Below, one piece after another: positions 7,213-16,382 of a DNA stretch of 64,000 nucleotides; position 1 is the first letter of the stretch; each line of letters begins with the position of its first letter. The stretch spans positions 1,149,001-1,213,000 of the forward strand of contig NZ_CP091430.1 of assembly GCF_024734895.1 (NCBI RefSeq). The letters run 5' to 3'. The notes under the pieces were generated by a model. That model saw only the letters and a list, made by a program, of their open reading frames with translations, searched no databases and was not told the DNA's origin. A program made the position numbers and the translations under genes. Origin of the DNA: Paenibacillus spongiae. GTDB taxonomy: Bacteria > Bacillota > Bacilli > Paenibacillales > Paenibacillaceae.

Positions 7213-8805
7213 ATGAAAATGAAGAAATGGACTTGCTTTTTAATCGGAACGTTGATGATCTCTTCGCTTCTTGGCGGCTGCGCCAAAACACCGGAAACGG
7301 AAAAGGCTGAACCAACGGAAACCAAATCCAATTTGACGGAATCAGGGATGCCGATTGTCAAAGAGCCGGTAACGATCAAATTTTTCGCCCCGAAGCGATT
7401 CGCATCGCAGAACTTGAACGACATCATGCTCTGGAACGAATATGAGAAAATGACGAATATCAACGTGGAATGGAATGATGTCATCAGGGAGCAATTAGTG
7501 GAGAAGAAAAACATTATTCTGGCCAGCGGGGATTATCCGGATGTGTTTTATGGAAGCCGTTTTTCCAGCTCGGATCAGCAGAAGTACGGCCAGCAGGGCA
7601 TTTTAATCAAACTCAACGACTTGATTGAGAATCATGCGCCTAATATCAAACGTATTCTGGATCAAAATCCTGAAATCAAGAAAGCAATGACAATGCCTGA
7701 CGGGAATATATACGCGATTCCGACAATAACCGATCCGTCTTTTACGGCCATGCGTTCGGGTACCTTCATGTGGTATAAACAGGAGTGGCTTGATAAGTTA
7801 GGCGTATCAATGCCTACAACGACGGAAGAGCTATATAACTTCCTCAAGCAAGTGAAAGAAAAGGACCCTAATGCCATCCCGATCGGCGGCGGCCCTATTG
7901 ACAACTTAATCAGTCATATTAAAGGTTCATGGGGGCTCGGGAACAGAGGGGCGTCTCATCCGAACGTTGACGTGGATCCGAAAACGGGAGATTTGCGATT
8001 TATTCCAGTCGCCTCGGAGTATAAGGAGATGCTGCAATATATACAAAAGCTTTACAGCGAAGGACTGCTGTACAAGGATACGTTCTCGGCAAACGCCGAC
8101 CAAGCGATTGCCAATGGTATTGAAGGAAAGTATGTCGTGCACCCGGGTTATAATCCGGAAGCCATGTTTAAGCAAAAAGGATATACCGGCGGTTTGACTT
8201 TGACGGGGCCGCACGGGGATCAATTATATGCGAATGTGGGAGCGACGGTTGGATCGTCCGGACAATTTGTCATTACCAGTAACAATAAATATCCCGAAGC
8301 TACGATGAGATGGGTCGATTATTTGTACAGCGACGAGGGCGCAAAAATGTTCTTCATGGGCTTTGAAAACGTGACTTACAAAAAAACGGCGGATGGTCAA
8401 TATGAATTCGTGGATGAGATCAAAAACAATCCGAAAGGTTTGACGCAGGACCAAGCTGCAGCGCAATACTTGACCTGGCCCGGCGGCGGTTATCCCGGCA
8501 TTCTGAAGCAGCAATTTTTTAAAGGATCGGAAGGGATGCCTTCCTCCGTCGAGGCCGTTAAGAAAGTAGAGTCTCAATTCCCTGAAGAGATTTGGGCGCC
8601 TTTCGTTTACACGCAGGAGGAAACGGATAAAATGTCGGCGTTAAAAGCCGATATCGAAACGTATGTGACGGAAATGCAAGCCAAATTCATTACAGGCAAC
8701 GTTCCGTTTACGGAATGGGACAAATATACGGAGACTCTGAAAAAAATGGGTCTTGACGAATATATGGAAATTTACGAAGCCGCGTATGAGCGATACAAAA
8801 AGTAG
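7213..8805 (+). CDS. extracellular sugar-binding lipoprotein of ABC cluster 1
   Basis: A 530-residue solute-binding protein. A basic N-terminus and hydrophobic stretch end in the lipobox L-L-G-G-C with the lipidated cysteine at residue 23, so it is tethered outside the membrane. The large size (above 500) and the opening phrase P-V-T-I-K-F-F-A-P resemble LplA-like proteins that bind oligosaccharides. The ribosome site AGGAGG is nine bases before ATG 7213. It is the third gene after two permeases, the reverse of the order in clusters 2-4, and is followed at once by a GC-rich hairpin. Confidence 0.93.
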   Translation: MKMKKWTCFLIGTLMISSLLGGCAKTPETEKAEPTETKSNLTESGMPIVKEPVTIKFFAPKRFASQNLNDIMLWNEYEKMTNINVEWNDVIREQLVEKKNIILASGDYPDVFYGSRFSSSDQQKYGQQGILIKLNDLIENHAPNIKRILDQNPEIKKAMTMPDGNIYAIPTITDPSFTAMRSGTFMWYKQEWLDKLGVSMPTTTEELYNFLKQVKEKDPNAIPIGGGPIDNLISHIKGSWGLGNRGASHPNVDVDPKTGDLRFIPVASEYKEMLQYIQKLYSEGLLYKDTFSANADQAIANGIEGKYVVHPGYNPEAMFKQKGYTGGLTLTGPHGDQLYANVGATVGSSGQFVITSNNKYPEATMRWVDYLYSDEGAKMFFMGFENVTYKKTADGQYEFVDEIKNNPKGLTQDQAAAQYLTWPGGGYPGILKQQFFKGSEGMPSSVEAVKKVESQFPEEIWAPFVYTQEETDKMSALKADIETYVTEMQAKFITGNVPFTEWDKYTETLKKMGLDEYMEIYEAAYERYKK

Positions 8806-8820
8806 GAGGATTCCGATGAC

Positions 8821-8845
8821 AGCCCCCTTCTTCCAGGAGGGGGCT
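8821..8845 (+). other. strong hairpin after the binding-protein gene
   Basis: The perfect stem AGCCCCCT / AGGGGGCT (8821-8828, 8838-8845) with a nine-base loop lies between the lipoprotein gene and the isomerase gene. No T-run follows, so it is more likely an mRNA-stabilising or partial-termination element than a full terminator. Confidence 0.6.
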
Positions 8846-8892
8846 CGTTATCTCATTCGAACAAGCGAAATTGGGGAAGGAGCTTTTATCCG

Positions 8893-9753
8893 ATGAAAGT
8901 ATCTACATCATTAAACGTCTTTGGTTCTTCCGTATCCAGGATGGAAGCGCTGCGAAGATGTGCTGCAGCCGGCTTTCAAGTTTTGGACATGAATTACTGG
9001 GATTTGCAGGGGCAGATGCTGCAAATCAGCTGGAGCGAGGAGGAAGCGTGGGCGAAGGAAATGCGTGCTTACGCGGATCAATGGGGAGTCCGATTCACCC
9101 AGATGCACGGGCCTGTTCACGGAGGGACATTTAAGAACCTCGCAGCAGGGTTGACGCTCGATTCGTTTATCGGCCTTGCGGAGAGATCTCTGCGAACGGC
9201 TGCTATTCTGGGTATTCCCTGGGTTGTATTTCACCCATCCGATATCTCTAAAGACGGGAAAGAAACTTACCGGGAAATACTGGACTTCAATATTGATTTC
9301 TATCGCCGTTTACTTCCTGTGCTTGAAGAAACGGGAGTAGGCATCGCTCTTGAAAACGTGTGCCATGTTCAAGGTTATAACCGCTTCTTCGCGAATGCCG
9401 AAGAACTCGCACAGCTCGTCGACGCACTCGATCATCGGCTGGTCGGCGCCTGCTGGGATACGGGTCATGCCCATGTGCAAAAGATCGAACAGGCATCTGC
9501 ATTCCGGATACTCGGCAGCCGGTTGAAAGCGACTCACATCCATGACAACAACGGCGCAAGTGACCAGCATCTCCTTCCGTATCAAGGCACAATTGATTGG
9601 ACCGAGCTGGTGGGGGCGCTCAAAGAAATCCGATATAGCGGCGATTTTACCTATGAAGCGCATAATGGCGTAAACAAGCTTCCCGACGGGATACGGGATG
9701 CCGGCCTGAAATTCGCGTTCGATCTGGGCAATTATGTAATCTCTCTGAAATAA
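8893..9753 (+). CDS. sugar phosphate isomerase/epimerase (TIM barrel)
   Basis: A 286-residue protein of the xylose-isomerase-like TIM-barrel superfamily. Predicted metal-site segments appear in order: A-L-E-N-V, C-W-D-T-G-H-A-H, T-H-I-H-D-N and Y-E-A-H-N. Members isomerise or epimerise sugars or inositols in the cytosol. The ATG at 8893 follows GGAAGGAG. It lies downstream of ABC cluster 1, apparently read through the 8821 hairpin, so its substrate may be the imported sugar. A second, distant family member occurs at 56299. Confidence 0.88.
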   Translation: MKVSTSLNVFGSSVSRMEALRRCAAAGFQVLDMNYWDLQGQMLQISWSEEEAWAKEMRAYADQWGVRFTQMHGPVHGGTFKNLAAGLTLDSFIGLAERSLRTAAILGIPWVVFHPSDISKDGKETYREILDFNIDFYRRLLPVLEETGVGIALENVCHVQGYNRFFANAEELAQLVDALDHRLVGACWDTGHAHVQKIEQASAFRILGSRLKATHIHDNNGASDQHLLPYQGTIDWTELVGALKEIRYSGDFTYEAHNGVNKLPDGIRDAGLKFAFDLGNYVISLK

Positions 9754-9772
9754 GAGAAATGGGGGGAATTGA

Positions 9773-10468
9773 ATGAGAATATTAATAATCCGTCACGCCG
9801 ATCCTGATTACCCCAACGATACCATTACGGCAGCGGGGCATTTGGAAGCGCAGGCGCTTGCTCAAAGGCTGAAGAAGGAAGGGATCGACCGAATCTATTC
9901 CTCTCCGGTCAACCGAGCGCTCCATACGATGCAGTATACCGCCGAGCTGCTCGGAATCGAACCGGTTATCGAACCGTGGACACGTGAATTGAGCTTGAAT
10001 CCCGTTATTTTCGAAGGCAGCAAAATCGCGGCCTGGAATATTCCCGGTGAAACCGTGAGGGGCATTCAGCCTTACCCCGGCCATGAAATATGGCGGGAGC
10101 GCACCCCATATCGCGATTACGCGCAGGATTACGATAAGCTCAATGCGGATTCCGACGTTTTTTTAAAGCGTCATGGATATGTAAGAGAAGAAGGCAGGTA
10201 CCGCATAGCGTCGCCTAACCGCGAAACGATCGCGGTATTTTGCCATCACGGGTTTGGGGTGACCTGGCTGGCCCATTTGCTCGAGATCCCTTTGCCGATC
10301 GCCTGGAGCGGATTTTGGTTCCCGCCAAGCTCCGTTACCACGGTTTTGTTCGAGGAGAGGAGTCGGGAATGGGCGGTTCCCCGCTGTACCGGCTTGGGAA
10401 GTATAGCTCATCTTCATGAAGCGGGGCTGAAAATCTCGACAGCCGGACTTTTGGCCAATGATGTTTGA
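9773..10468 (+). CDS. histidine phosphatase family protein
   Basis: A 231-residue protein of the phosphoglycerate-mutase-like superfamily. The N-terminal catalytic motif is I-I-R-H-A-D-P (R-H-A instead of the common R-H-G), followed by Y-S-S-P-V-N-R-A-L-H-T and the second catalytic histidine in F-C-H-H-G-F-G. It should remove phosphate from a small molecule in the cytosol through a phospho-histidine intermediate. It lies 19 bases after the isomerase gene in the same operon, ribosome site GGGGGG, and ends in a clear terminator. The physiological substrate is unknown; a phosphosugar is likely from context. Confidence 0.88.
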   Translation: MRILIIRHADPDYPNDTITAAGHLEAQALAQRLKKEGIDRIYSSPVNRALHTMQYTAELLGIEPVIEPWTRELSLNPVIFEGSKIAAWNIPGETVRGIQPYPGHEIWRERTPYRDYAQDYDKLNADSDVFLKRHGYVREEGRYRIASPNRETIAVFCHHGFGVTWLAHLLEIPLPIAWSGFWFPPSSVTTVLFEERSREWAVPRCTGLGSIAHLHEAGLKISTAGLLANDV

Positions 10469-10507
10469 AGCGACGAAAACAGTGATAGAACGGATCTGTA
10501 ATCAAAT

Positions 10508-10549
10508 AAGATTTGCCGCTTAAGAGCGGCAGATCTTATTTGTTTTGTT
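10508..10549 (+). terminator. terminator of the ABC cluster 1 operon
   Basis: A 13-pair stem (AAGATTTGCCGCT / AGCGGCAGATCTT, one G-T pair) with a four-base loop is followed by ATTTGTTTTGTT. Confidence 0.85.
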
Positions 10550-10684
10550 GCCGGGCGGTATTCATTTCCTAGATCTTTTTTTGGTTAAAATCTTTAAATT
10601 TATGCATGATTTTGAGAAATACGTATCGATTCATCCCATGTACAATGAATCATATATTTAAAAAGTACATGCGAGGTGTATACC

Positions 10685-11533
10685 ATGTTCACTGCATTGG
10701 AAAATTGCCTGCCTACGGAGCAGGATGCTGCCTTCTTTAAAGAAAACGGTTACTGGGTTTCTCCTGTCATTTTCTCACCCGATGAGTTGTCTGAAATTGT
10801 TGAACATCAAGATAAAATGTACCATGGTGATTATGAAACCGGAAGGGAGCCGATTTGCAATTGGCTGGAAGGCCGCGATCATCCGAGATCGCTGCGCAAG
10901 ACGGATAATTCCCATTGGTCGGACCTTACGCTTCGAAAAGTAGCGACAGACCCTACGATAGGCGCGATAGCCGGTAAACTTCTTGGAGCTGAGAGCATTA
11001 GGCTGTTTCATGATCAACTGCTCTATAAACCGGGCAGAGCGACGGCCAAAGAAACGGCGAACGTCGGCTGGCATCAGGACTATGTGTACTGGCAATGCTG
11101 CATGGAGCCGACGCTGGTTACGGCTTGGGTTGCCTTTACGGATGTAGATCTGTCCAATGGCTGCATGCAAGTGGTGCCCCGCAGCAATCAATGGGGATTG
11201 TTGAGTGTCAATAACTTTTTCGAGCAAAACTTGGAGAAACAGCGGGATATGATGGACATTCCGGCTAACGAAAAGTTCGAAACGGTTCCGTTAGTCATGA
11301 AGGCCGGTCAGGTCAGCTTTCATCATGCCTTGACGATCCACGGCAGCGGTCCGAATACAACCGATCACGCGCGTCGGTCCATGGCGGTTCATTTGATGTC
11401 GGGCGAGACCCGGTATCGTTCTACGGAGAAAGGCGATGGCCACTTTAACGCCCAAATGATGAAGGGGAAAGATGGAGAACGATTCCAGGGCGAGAACTGG
11501 CCGGTCCTCTATCCTGCCGGATCGGTTGATTGA
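10685..11533 (+). CDS. phytanoyl-CoA dioxygenase (PhyH) family protein
   Basis: A 282-residue Fe(II)/2-oxoglutarate dioxygenase. The iron ligands are visible as the H-x-D of W-H-Q-D-Y (H130, D132) and a distal histidine in L-T-I-H-G-S-G-P. Such enzymes hydroxylate small molecules; bacterial members act on varied substrates, so none is named. ATG 10685 is preferred over GTG 10676 because GCGAGGTG lies six bases before it. The gene stands alone between a terminator and a hairpin, with its own upstream region, and precedes the AraC regulator of cluster 2. A second PhyH protein is encoded at 53342. Confidence 0.88.
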   Translation: MFTALENCLPTEQDAAFFKENGYWVSPVIFSPDELSEIVEHQDKMYHGDYETGREPICNWLEGRDHPRSLRKTDNSHWSDLTLRKVATDPTIGAIAGKLLGAESIRLFHDQLLYKPGRATAKETANVGWHQDYVYWQCCMEPTLVTAWVAFTDVDLSNGCMQVVPRSNQWGLLSVNNFFEQNLEKQRDMMDIPANEKFETVPLVMKAGQVSFHHALTIHGSGPNTTDHARRSMAVHLMSGETRYRSTEKGDGHFNAQMMKGKDGERFQGENWPVLYPAGSVD

Positions 11534-11570
11534 AATTACGATTCGAAAGTCAATGCTTGTGAAGCGATAC

Positions 11571-11614
11571 AAGACCGTTCTTCCCGTCCAAACGGAATGG
11601 GAGGAACGGTCTTT
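11571..11614 (+). terminator. hairpin after the PhyH gene
   Basis: The long inverted repeat AAGACCGTTC / GAACGGTCTT, with an inner TCCC/GGGA pair, is followed by only three Ts. It is probably the end of the PhyH transcript. Confidence 0.55.
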
Positions 11615-11762
11615 GTCGAATATGATCAACCTGATGTTTCCCTTGTTGCGGCATTTAGGGTCCTAGGGCAAAAGAGTAATAAGGGTATAGGAGGGGACAA
11701 TAATAAATCCGCTTAAATAAATAATAGTAATCGATCATGCTGTAGAGGAGAGGGAATTTACA

Positions 11763-12659
11763 ATGCCAAAGCAATCCGATAAATTTTCTACGCCTAAGAA
11801 CGCGCATTTAATGGAATCGGAAAGGGAAATCCGTTTCGAACTGCCTTTCGAAATGGATTTTGAAAATTTATCGTATATCGGCGTGGTTCTTCACGAAACT
11901 TGGGGAGTAAATGAACATCACCATGAGCACTTTGAACTGTGTTATGTGGAGAGCGGACAAGGGTGGTTCACCATTAATGACTCGCTGTATACGGTGAGTA
12001 AAGGCGATTTATTCCTGACTAAGCCCGGCGAGAGCCATCAAGGAGCGGCTTCCGGGGAGCTGCCTTTTCGCCTCTATTACCTCGGTTTCAATCTCGAACA
12101 GATGAGAAGCCTGGAGATCGAATATTACCGAATCGGCTTTAACCGCGTGGAAAAAGACGAGAACCATTTCATTAAATATTTATTCGATAGCATTGTCGAC
12201 GAGGTTCGCATGAAACGCCAGCTAAGCAAGATGATGGTCGAAGGGATGTTTATTCAGCTTTTGGTCACGATCGTGCGAATCTATAATGCGGACAATAAGG
12301 GACACACGGAAGGGAGAAAGCTGGCAACGGTCATCATCGATATATTAAATTATTTGCATTCCGATATTCGGGCCGATCACAATGTCGCAGATCTCAGTCA
12401 ACGGTTTCATATTAGCCGCTCTCATTTGGCGCGCGAATTTAAGCAGCACATGGGCGTAAACATCGGCGTATATATACGATCGCTTTGTCTGGATAAAGCC
12501 AAGCACTTGCTGCGGGAAACGAACGAATCGGTGTGCGCGATTGCGGAAACACTGAACTTCACCTCCATTCATACGTTCAGTATTTTTTTTAAAAGGCACA
12601 CAGGTACTCCTCCGGTTGAATACCGCAAGCAGAATATCTGCTCGAAAGTAGTTAAATAG
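11763..12659 (+). CDS. AraC family regulator with N-terminal cupin
   Basis: A 298-residue transcription factor. The N-terminal half is a cupin-like sugar-sensing domain (N-E-H-H-H-E-H-F-E-L-C-Y-V-E-S-G-Q-G-W, then G-D-L-F-L-T-K-P-G-E-S-H). The C-terminal 100 residues are the double helix-turn-helix, with VADLSQRFHISRSHLAREFK and A-E-T-L-N-F-T-S-I-H-T-F-S-I-F-F-K. It is soluble, unlike the membrane AraC proteins of clusters 1 and 5. It precedes the binding protein and permeases of cluster 2 and most likely activates them in response to the imported sugar. Ribosome site GAGGAGAGG; about 220 non-coding bases follow. Confidence 0.92.
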   Translation: MPKQSDKFSTPKNAHLMESEREIRFELPFEMDFENLSYIGVVLHETWGVNEHHHEHFELCYVESGQGWFTINDSLYTVSKGDLFLTKPGESHQGAASGELPFRLYYLGFNLEQMRSLEIEYYRIGFNRVEKDENHFIKYLFDSIVDEVRMKRQLSKMMVEGMFIQLLVTIVRIYNADNKGHTEGRKLATVIIDILNYLHSDIRADHNVADLSQRFHISRSHLAREFKQHMGVNIGVYIRSLCLDKAKHLLRETNESVCAIAETLNFTSIHTFSIFFKRHTGTPPVEYRKQNICSKVVK

Positions 12660-12844
12660 CATGAATTTATGTAGAAATGTGTCGAAATGGTGAAAATGTT
12701 TAATTTTCGGGCAGAAATCTAAAAATACAACTTGAAGATACTTATATATAATCAGATTGTCTCGTGAGCTTGAACTGCAATAAAGGAGAGAGAGGAGAGG
12801 AAATAGTCGGTCCGTGAAGCAAGGTTTTTCTTTTTCTGTCGAAA

Positions 12845-12858
12845 TGAAAGCGTTCTCT
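12845..12858 (+). promoter_or_regulatory. candidate cre site (CcpA catabolite repression)
   Basis: TGAAAGCGTTCTCT matches the Gram-positive cre consensus TGWAANCGNTNWCA at all fixed positions except the last. It lies about 25 bases before the binding-protein start of ABC cluster 2, where CcpA could block transcription when a preferred sugar is present. Consensus match only. Confidence 0.5.
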
Positions 12859-12882
12859 AATTCAGTTTAGGGGGTCGAAGCA

Positions 12883-14280
12883 GTGAAAAAAATATTATTA
12901 AGCGCATTGGTTGCATTAATGGTTCTTATTGTTGGCGCGGGCTGCAGCTCTTCCACGAATAAACCGGAAGACTCGAACGGCAAATCGGGGGGGAAAACGA
13001 AAGTCATCGTATGGGGTCTTGATCCGATGGCAGTTGGAAGCGGCAACAAAGAGATGATCGAAGAGTTTAACAAGACCCATGCCGGCATTGAGATTGTCCC
13101 GCAATCGATGCCGGGGTCCGGCGGATACGATACGCAAGATTTGAGCAAGCTGACCGCGGCTATCGCTTCCGGTTCGCCGCCGGATGTCGTCAATTTGAAT
13201 GCCCCGTTTATTATGGAAGTCGCTTCGCGGGGGATCCTGATGCCGCTGGATGAATATATTGAGAAGTCCAATTTCGACTTGAGCAGGTTTTACCCGTATA
13301 CCGTGAAGGAGATGACGTTCCAAGGGAAAATATGGGGACTCCCGGTCGGTATCGACGATCGTATTCTGTACTACAACAAAGACATGATGGCTAACGCCGG
13401 CCTTGATCCCGAAAGTCCTCCTGTGACATGGGACGAGCTGCTCGAATACGGTCAGAAGATGACGATCAAGGATGATAAGGGCGGGTTCAAACAAATCGGA
13501 TTCATCCCGAACTTCGGGAACAGCTGGCTCTATCTGTATTCCATCCAGAATAACGGCAAATACCTGGATGACGAAGGGAAGAAAGTACTGCTGAATTCGC
13601 CCGAGAATGTCGAAGCGCTTGAGTTTATGGTCAAAGGCTACGATATGCTGGGCGGAGCCAAGAAGATTAACGCTTATTCATCCACCTTTCAAGGCGGGGC
13701 GAATGATCCGTTCCTGACGGGCAAGGTTGCGATGGTAACGAACGGCAACTGGGCGATTGCGGATATTGCGAGATTCGCGCCGAATCTCAATTTCGGCGTT
13801 GCGATGCCTCCTACACCGACAGGCGCGGATTTCAAGACATGGAGCGGCGGCTGGTCATGGGGGATTCCGAAAGGAGCCAAGAACCCCGAAGCGGCCTTCG
13901 AAGTGGTGAGCTGGCTGACAACCGAAGGTCCGAAGTTCAGTGCTGAAGGTGCAGCCAAGTATAATGCCGAACAAAAACGGATTACGATCCCGTCTTGGAC
14001 CGCCAATATAGACACGAACCAATTCCTTATGGAAAAGTATGTGGATCAGCTGGACAATCAAAGGATTAAAGATGCCGTCAAGTTTTCCATGGACGCTCTC
14101 GAGCATTCCATCAGCCTGCCGGTATCTCCGGTCGGGCAGCTCTTATGGTCCGAGCATGCGAGGGCAATTGACGAAGCCATCTACCATAAGGGAGAGCCAC
14201 AAGAGATTCTGGACGCCGCTGCGAAAAAAGTACAGGAAGAGCTCGATAAATTCTGGAAGAACAACAAGAGCATCGAGTAA
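12883..14280 (+). CDS. sugar-binding lipoprotein of ABC cluster 2
   Basis: A 465-residue family-1 extracellular solute-binding protein. The signal sequence ends V-G-A-G-C with the lipidated cysteine at residue 21. The mature part starts V-I-V-W-G-L-D-P, and a tryptophan-rich segment (T-W-S-G-G-W-S-W-G-I-P) probably lines the sugar site. Its length is that of ordinary CUT1 binding proteins, shorter than the LplA-like proteins of clusters 1, 4 and 5. It starts at GTG 12883 after GGGG. It is followed by a perfect 12-bp hairpin and two permease genes; a fucosidase gene lies downstream, so fucosylated oligosaccharides are the probable ligand. Confidence 0.93.
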   Translation: MKKILLSALVALMVLIVGAGCSSSTNKPEDSNGKSGGKTKVIVWGLDPMAVGSGNKEMIEEFNKTHAGIEIVPQSMPGSGGYDTQDLSKLTAAIASGSPPDVVNLNAPFIMEVASRGILMPLDEYIEKSNFDLSRFYPYTVKEMTFQGKIWGLPVGIDDRILYYNKDMMANAGLDPESPPVTWDELLEYGQKMTIKDDKGGFKQIGFIPNFGNSWLYLYSIQNNGKYLDDEGKKVLLNSPENVEALEFMVKGYDMLGGAKKINAYSSTFQGGANDPFLTGKVAMVTNGNWAIADIARFAPNLNFGVAMPPTPTGADFKTWSGGWSWGIPKGAKNPEAAFEVVSWLTTEGPKFSAEGAAKYNAEQKRITIPSWTANIDTNQFLMEKYVDQLDNQRIKDAVKFSMDALEHSISLPVSPVGQLLWSEHARAIDEAIYHKGEPQEILDAAAKKVQEELDKFWKNNKSIE

Positions 14281-14293
14281 AGAAGGGAGAGAG

Positions 14294-14322
14294 ATATGAT
14301 GAGGCCCAGTGCCTCATCATAT
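14294..14322 (+). other. perfect hairpin between binding-protein and permease genes
   Basis: ATATGATGAGGC / GCCTCATCATAT, 12 perfect pairs around a five-base loop. There is no T-run. It probably protects the 3' end of the binding-protein message or causes partial termination, which would raise binding protein over permease. Confidence 0.65.
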
Positions 14323-14355
14323 TCTCCACTGTCTGTGGGAAGGGGCTCGATATAG

Positions 14356-15246
14356 TTGGGTAAACGGAACAGCATGATGCGCAAGGAAGCGATGGTCGGT
14401 TATTTATTTGCTTCCCCGTGGTTTATCGGCTTGGTTTTATTTACATTGTTTCCTATTGCGGCATCGATAAGATACAGTTTCATGGATTACAATATCCTCC
14501 AGCCTCCCGTCTGGGTCGGTCTCGATAATTATAAAGCTCTGTTTCAAGACGAATTGTTCTGGATTTCGCTTTACAACACCTTTTATTACGTCTTCCTGAG
14601 CGTACCGCTGACGATGATCATCGGACTGGCGATTGCCATGCTGCTTAATGCCGATATTAAGGGAATTGCCTTATATCGGACCTTGTATTATATGCCGTCT
14701 ATTGTCCCGCTTGTAGCGGCATCGATTTTATGGGCATGGATGTTCGATCCGAATTTCGGGATCCTGACCAATATCGTTCAATTCTTCGGTTTGCCGGCGC
14801 CCGGCTGGTTGTCCGATCCGGCTTGGGCGAAGAACTCCTTGATCTTAATGTCGTTATGGGGCGCCGGCGGAGGCATGATCATCTATCTGGCCGGACTGAA
14901 AAATATACCGAAAGTATATTACGAGGCGGCGGAAATCGACGGAGCCGGCGTCATCCACCGGTTTTTCAAAATAACGCTGCCGCTCTTGAGCCCGACGCTG
15001 TTCTTTCAGCTGATTATCGGGATTATCGGAAGCTTTCAGGTCTTTACCCAATCGTTCATGATTACGGGCGGCGGCCCGAACGATTCGACGCTATTCTATG
15101 TTTTGTATCTATATAACAATGCGTTTCGCTTTTGGAAGATGGGTTACGCTTCAGCGCTGGCATGGGTGCTTTTCGTCATTATCATGGTCTTTACCTGGAT
15201 CAATTTCAAGCTTTCAAAAAAATGGGTGCACTATGATCAGATGTAA
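14356..15246 (+). CDS. CUT1 sugar ABC permease, MalF/UgpA type
   Basis: A 296-residue membrane subunit with predicted six helices; A-S-P-W-F-I-G-L-V-L-F-T-L-F-P opens the first. The ATPase-docking EAA loop is Y-E-A-A-E-I-D-G-A. It is assigned a TTG start at 14356, because AAGGGG lies about ten bases upstream, while the ATG at 14374 has no ribosome site. It pairs with the next gene to form the channel of cluster 2. Confidence 0.92.
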   Translation: MGKRNSMMRKEAMVGYLFASPWFIGLVLFTLFPIAASIRYSFMDYNILQPPVWVGLDNYKALFQDELFWISLYNTFYYVFLSVPLTMIIGLAIAMLLNADIKGIALYRTLYYMPSIVPLVAASILWAWMFDPNFGILTNIVQFFGLPAPGWLSDPAWAKNSLILMSLWGAGGGMIIYLAGLKNIPKVYYEAAEIDGAGVIHRFFKITLPLLSPTLFFQLIIGIIGSFQVFTQSFMITGGGPNDSTLFYVLYLYNNAFRFWKMGYASALAWVLFVIIMVFTWINFKLSKKWVHYDQM

Positions 15247-15262
15247 GAAAGGGGAAACGTGA

Positions 15263-16162
15263 ATGGCTAGTCTGGATTTGAGTAACCGCCAGGCCGACAA
15301 GACAATCAGATATTCGGCGAAAGGATTTCGGGCCGGATGGTCCAGTGCCGTTCAGCATGCCGTTCTATTGGCGGGAAGCATCATCTTCGTATTTCCTCTT
15401 TTGTGGCTGGTCTCGACCTCGCTGAAGTCCGAGCTTCAAGTGTTCAAGGTTCCTCCGGAGTTGATTCCGAAACCGTTCGAATGGAGCAATTATGTCGATA
15501 TGTGGACGTACTTCCCGTTCTTTCAGTTTCTTGAGAACACGATGATCATTGTCGTGCTCAGCATGGCCGGCGTTCTGGTCACGGCGCCTCTGGTCGGATA
15601 TGCATTTGCCCGGTTAAGATGGCCTGGCCGCGATCTGTCGTTTATGCTGCTGCTTGCAACTATGATGCTTCCAAGTCAAGTGACGATGATTCCGCTATAC
15701 TTGCTCTTTAATCAATTGGGATGGGTCAACACGTTCTTGCCGCTATGGGTCCCTGCCTGGTTTGGGGGAGGAGCGTTCAACGTCTTCTTGATCCGTCAGT
15801 TTCTCATGTCGATTCCGCGGGATCTTGAAGAGAGCGCCTTCATTGACGGGGGCGGCTATGCGACGATTTATGTCCGTATTATGCTTCCATTAATACAACC
15901 CGTAATTATGACGATAGCGATCTTTCAATTCATGGGAGCATGGAATGATTTCGTAGGCCCTCTCATTTACTTGAACGATCAGTCGAAATTCACACTCTCT
16001 CTGGGTCTGAGGGTTTTTCAGCAGCAGACGGGCAATTCGCAGGGTGAGATCGGCATGATGATGGCCGCGACGACCATTATGATCATACCTGTCATCGCGT
16101 TCTTCTTCTTAGCGCAGAAGAAGTTCATCGAAGGCGTAGTATTGACCGGGATTAAGGCTTAA
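15263..16162 (+). CDS. CUT1 sugar ABC permease, MalG type
   Basis: A 299-residue second channel subunit. The EAA-loop equivalent is E-E-S-A-F-I-D-G-G-G, with the second alanine replaced as in many MalG-class proteins, and the C-terminus ends F-I-E-G-V-V-L-T-G-I-K-A. It starts at ATG 15263 after GAAAGGGG, 16 bases from the preceding stop. No ATPase gene follows. The downstream 220 bases separate it from the fucosidase gene. Confidence 0.93.
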   Translation: MASLDLSNRQADKTIRYSAKGFRAGWSSAVQHAVLLAGSIIFVFPLLWLVSTSLKSELQVFKVPPELIPKPFEWSNYVDMWTYFPFFQFLENTMIIVVLSMAGVLVTAPLVGYAFARLRWPGRDLSFMLLLATMMLPSQVTMIPLYLLFNQLGWVNTFLPLWVPAWFGGGAFNVFLIRQFLMSIPRDLEESAFIDGGGYATIYVRIMLPLIQPVIMTIAIFQFMGAWNDFVGPLIYLNDQSKFTLSLGLRVFQQQTGNSQGEIGMMMAATTIMIIPVIAFFFLAQKKFIEGVVLTGIKA

Positions 16163-16335
16163 TAAGACGATTGGACATTATTGTAAAACTCGATGAAACG
16201 CATACAGTATGATGGATCATGAATCCATTCGATAGAATCGACACGGCAATCGTGAATTTGCAATCCCACAAATGCGTGGGTTACAACTTAGTTTTGTATA
16301 AATGAACGTTAGTTTTATGCATCCTTAATCGTTCA

Positions 16336-16349
16336 GGGTAACGGTTACA
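16336..16349 (-). promoter_or_regulatory. possible second cre-like site before the fucosidase gene
   Basis: On the minus strand TGTAACCGTTACCC fits the cre consensus with two mismatches and contains the near-palindrome GTAACCGTTAC. It lies about 35 bases before the GH29 start. Weak by itself; suggestive because cluster 2 also carries a better site at 12845. Confidence 0.3.
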
Positions 16350-16382
16350 ATAAAGTCATATCTGATCCATAATGAGAGGAAT

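Noticed and set aside
8871-9134. 87-codon frame overlapping the isomerase start
   Set aside because: It overlaps the well-supported isomerase gene in another phase and resembles no family.
16264-16281. CCCAC/GTGGG repeat as a terminator or riboswitch
   Set aside because: Only five pairs and no T-run or conserved riboswitch core.
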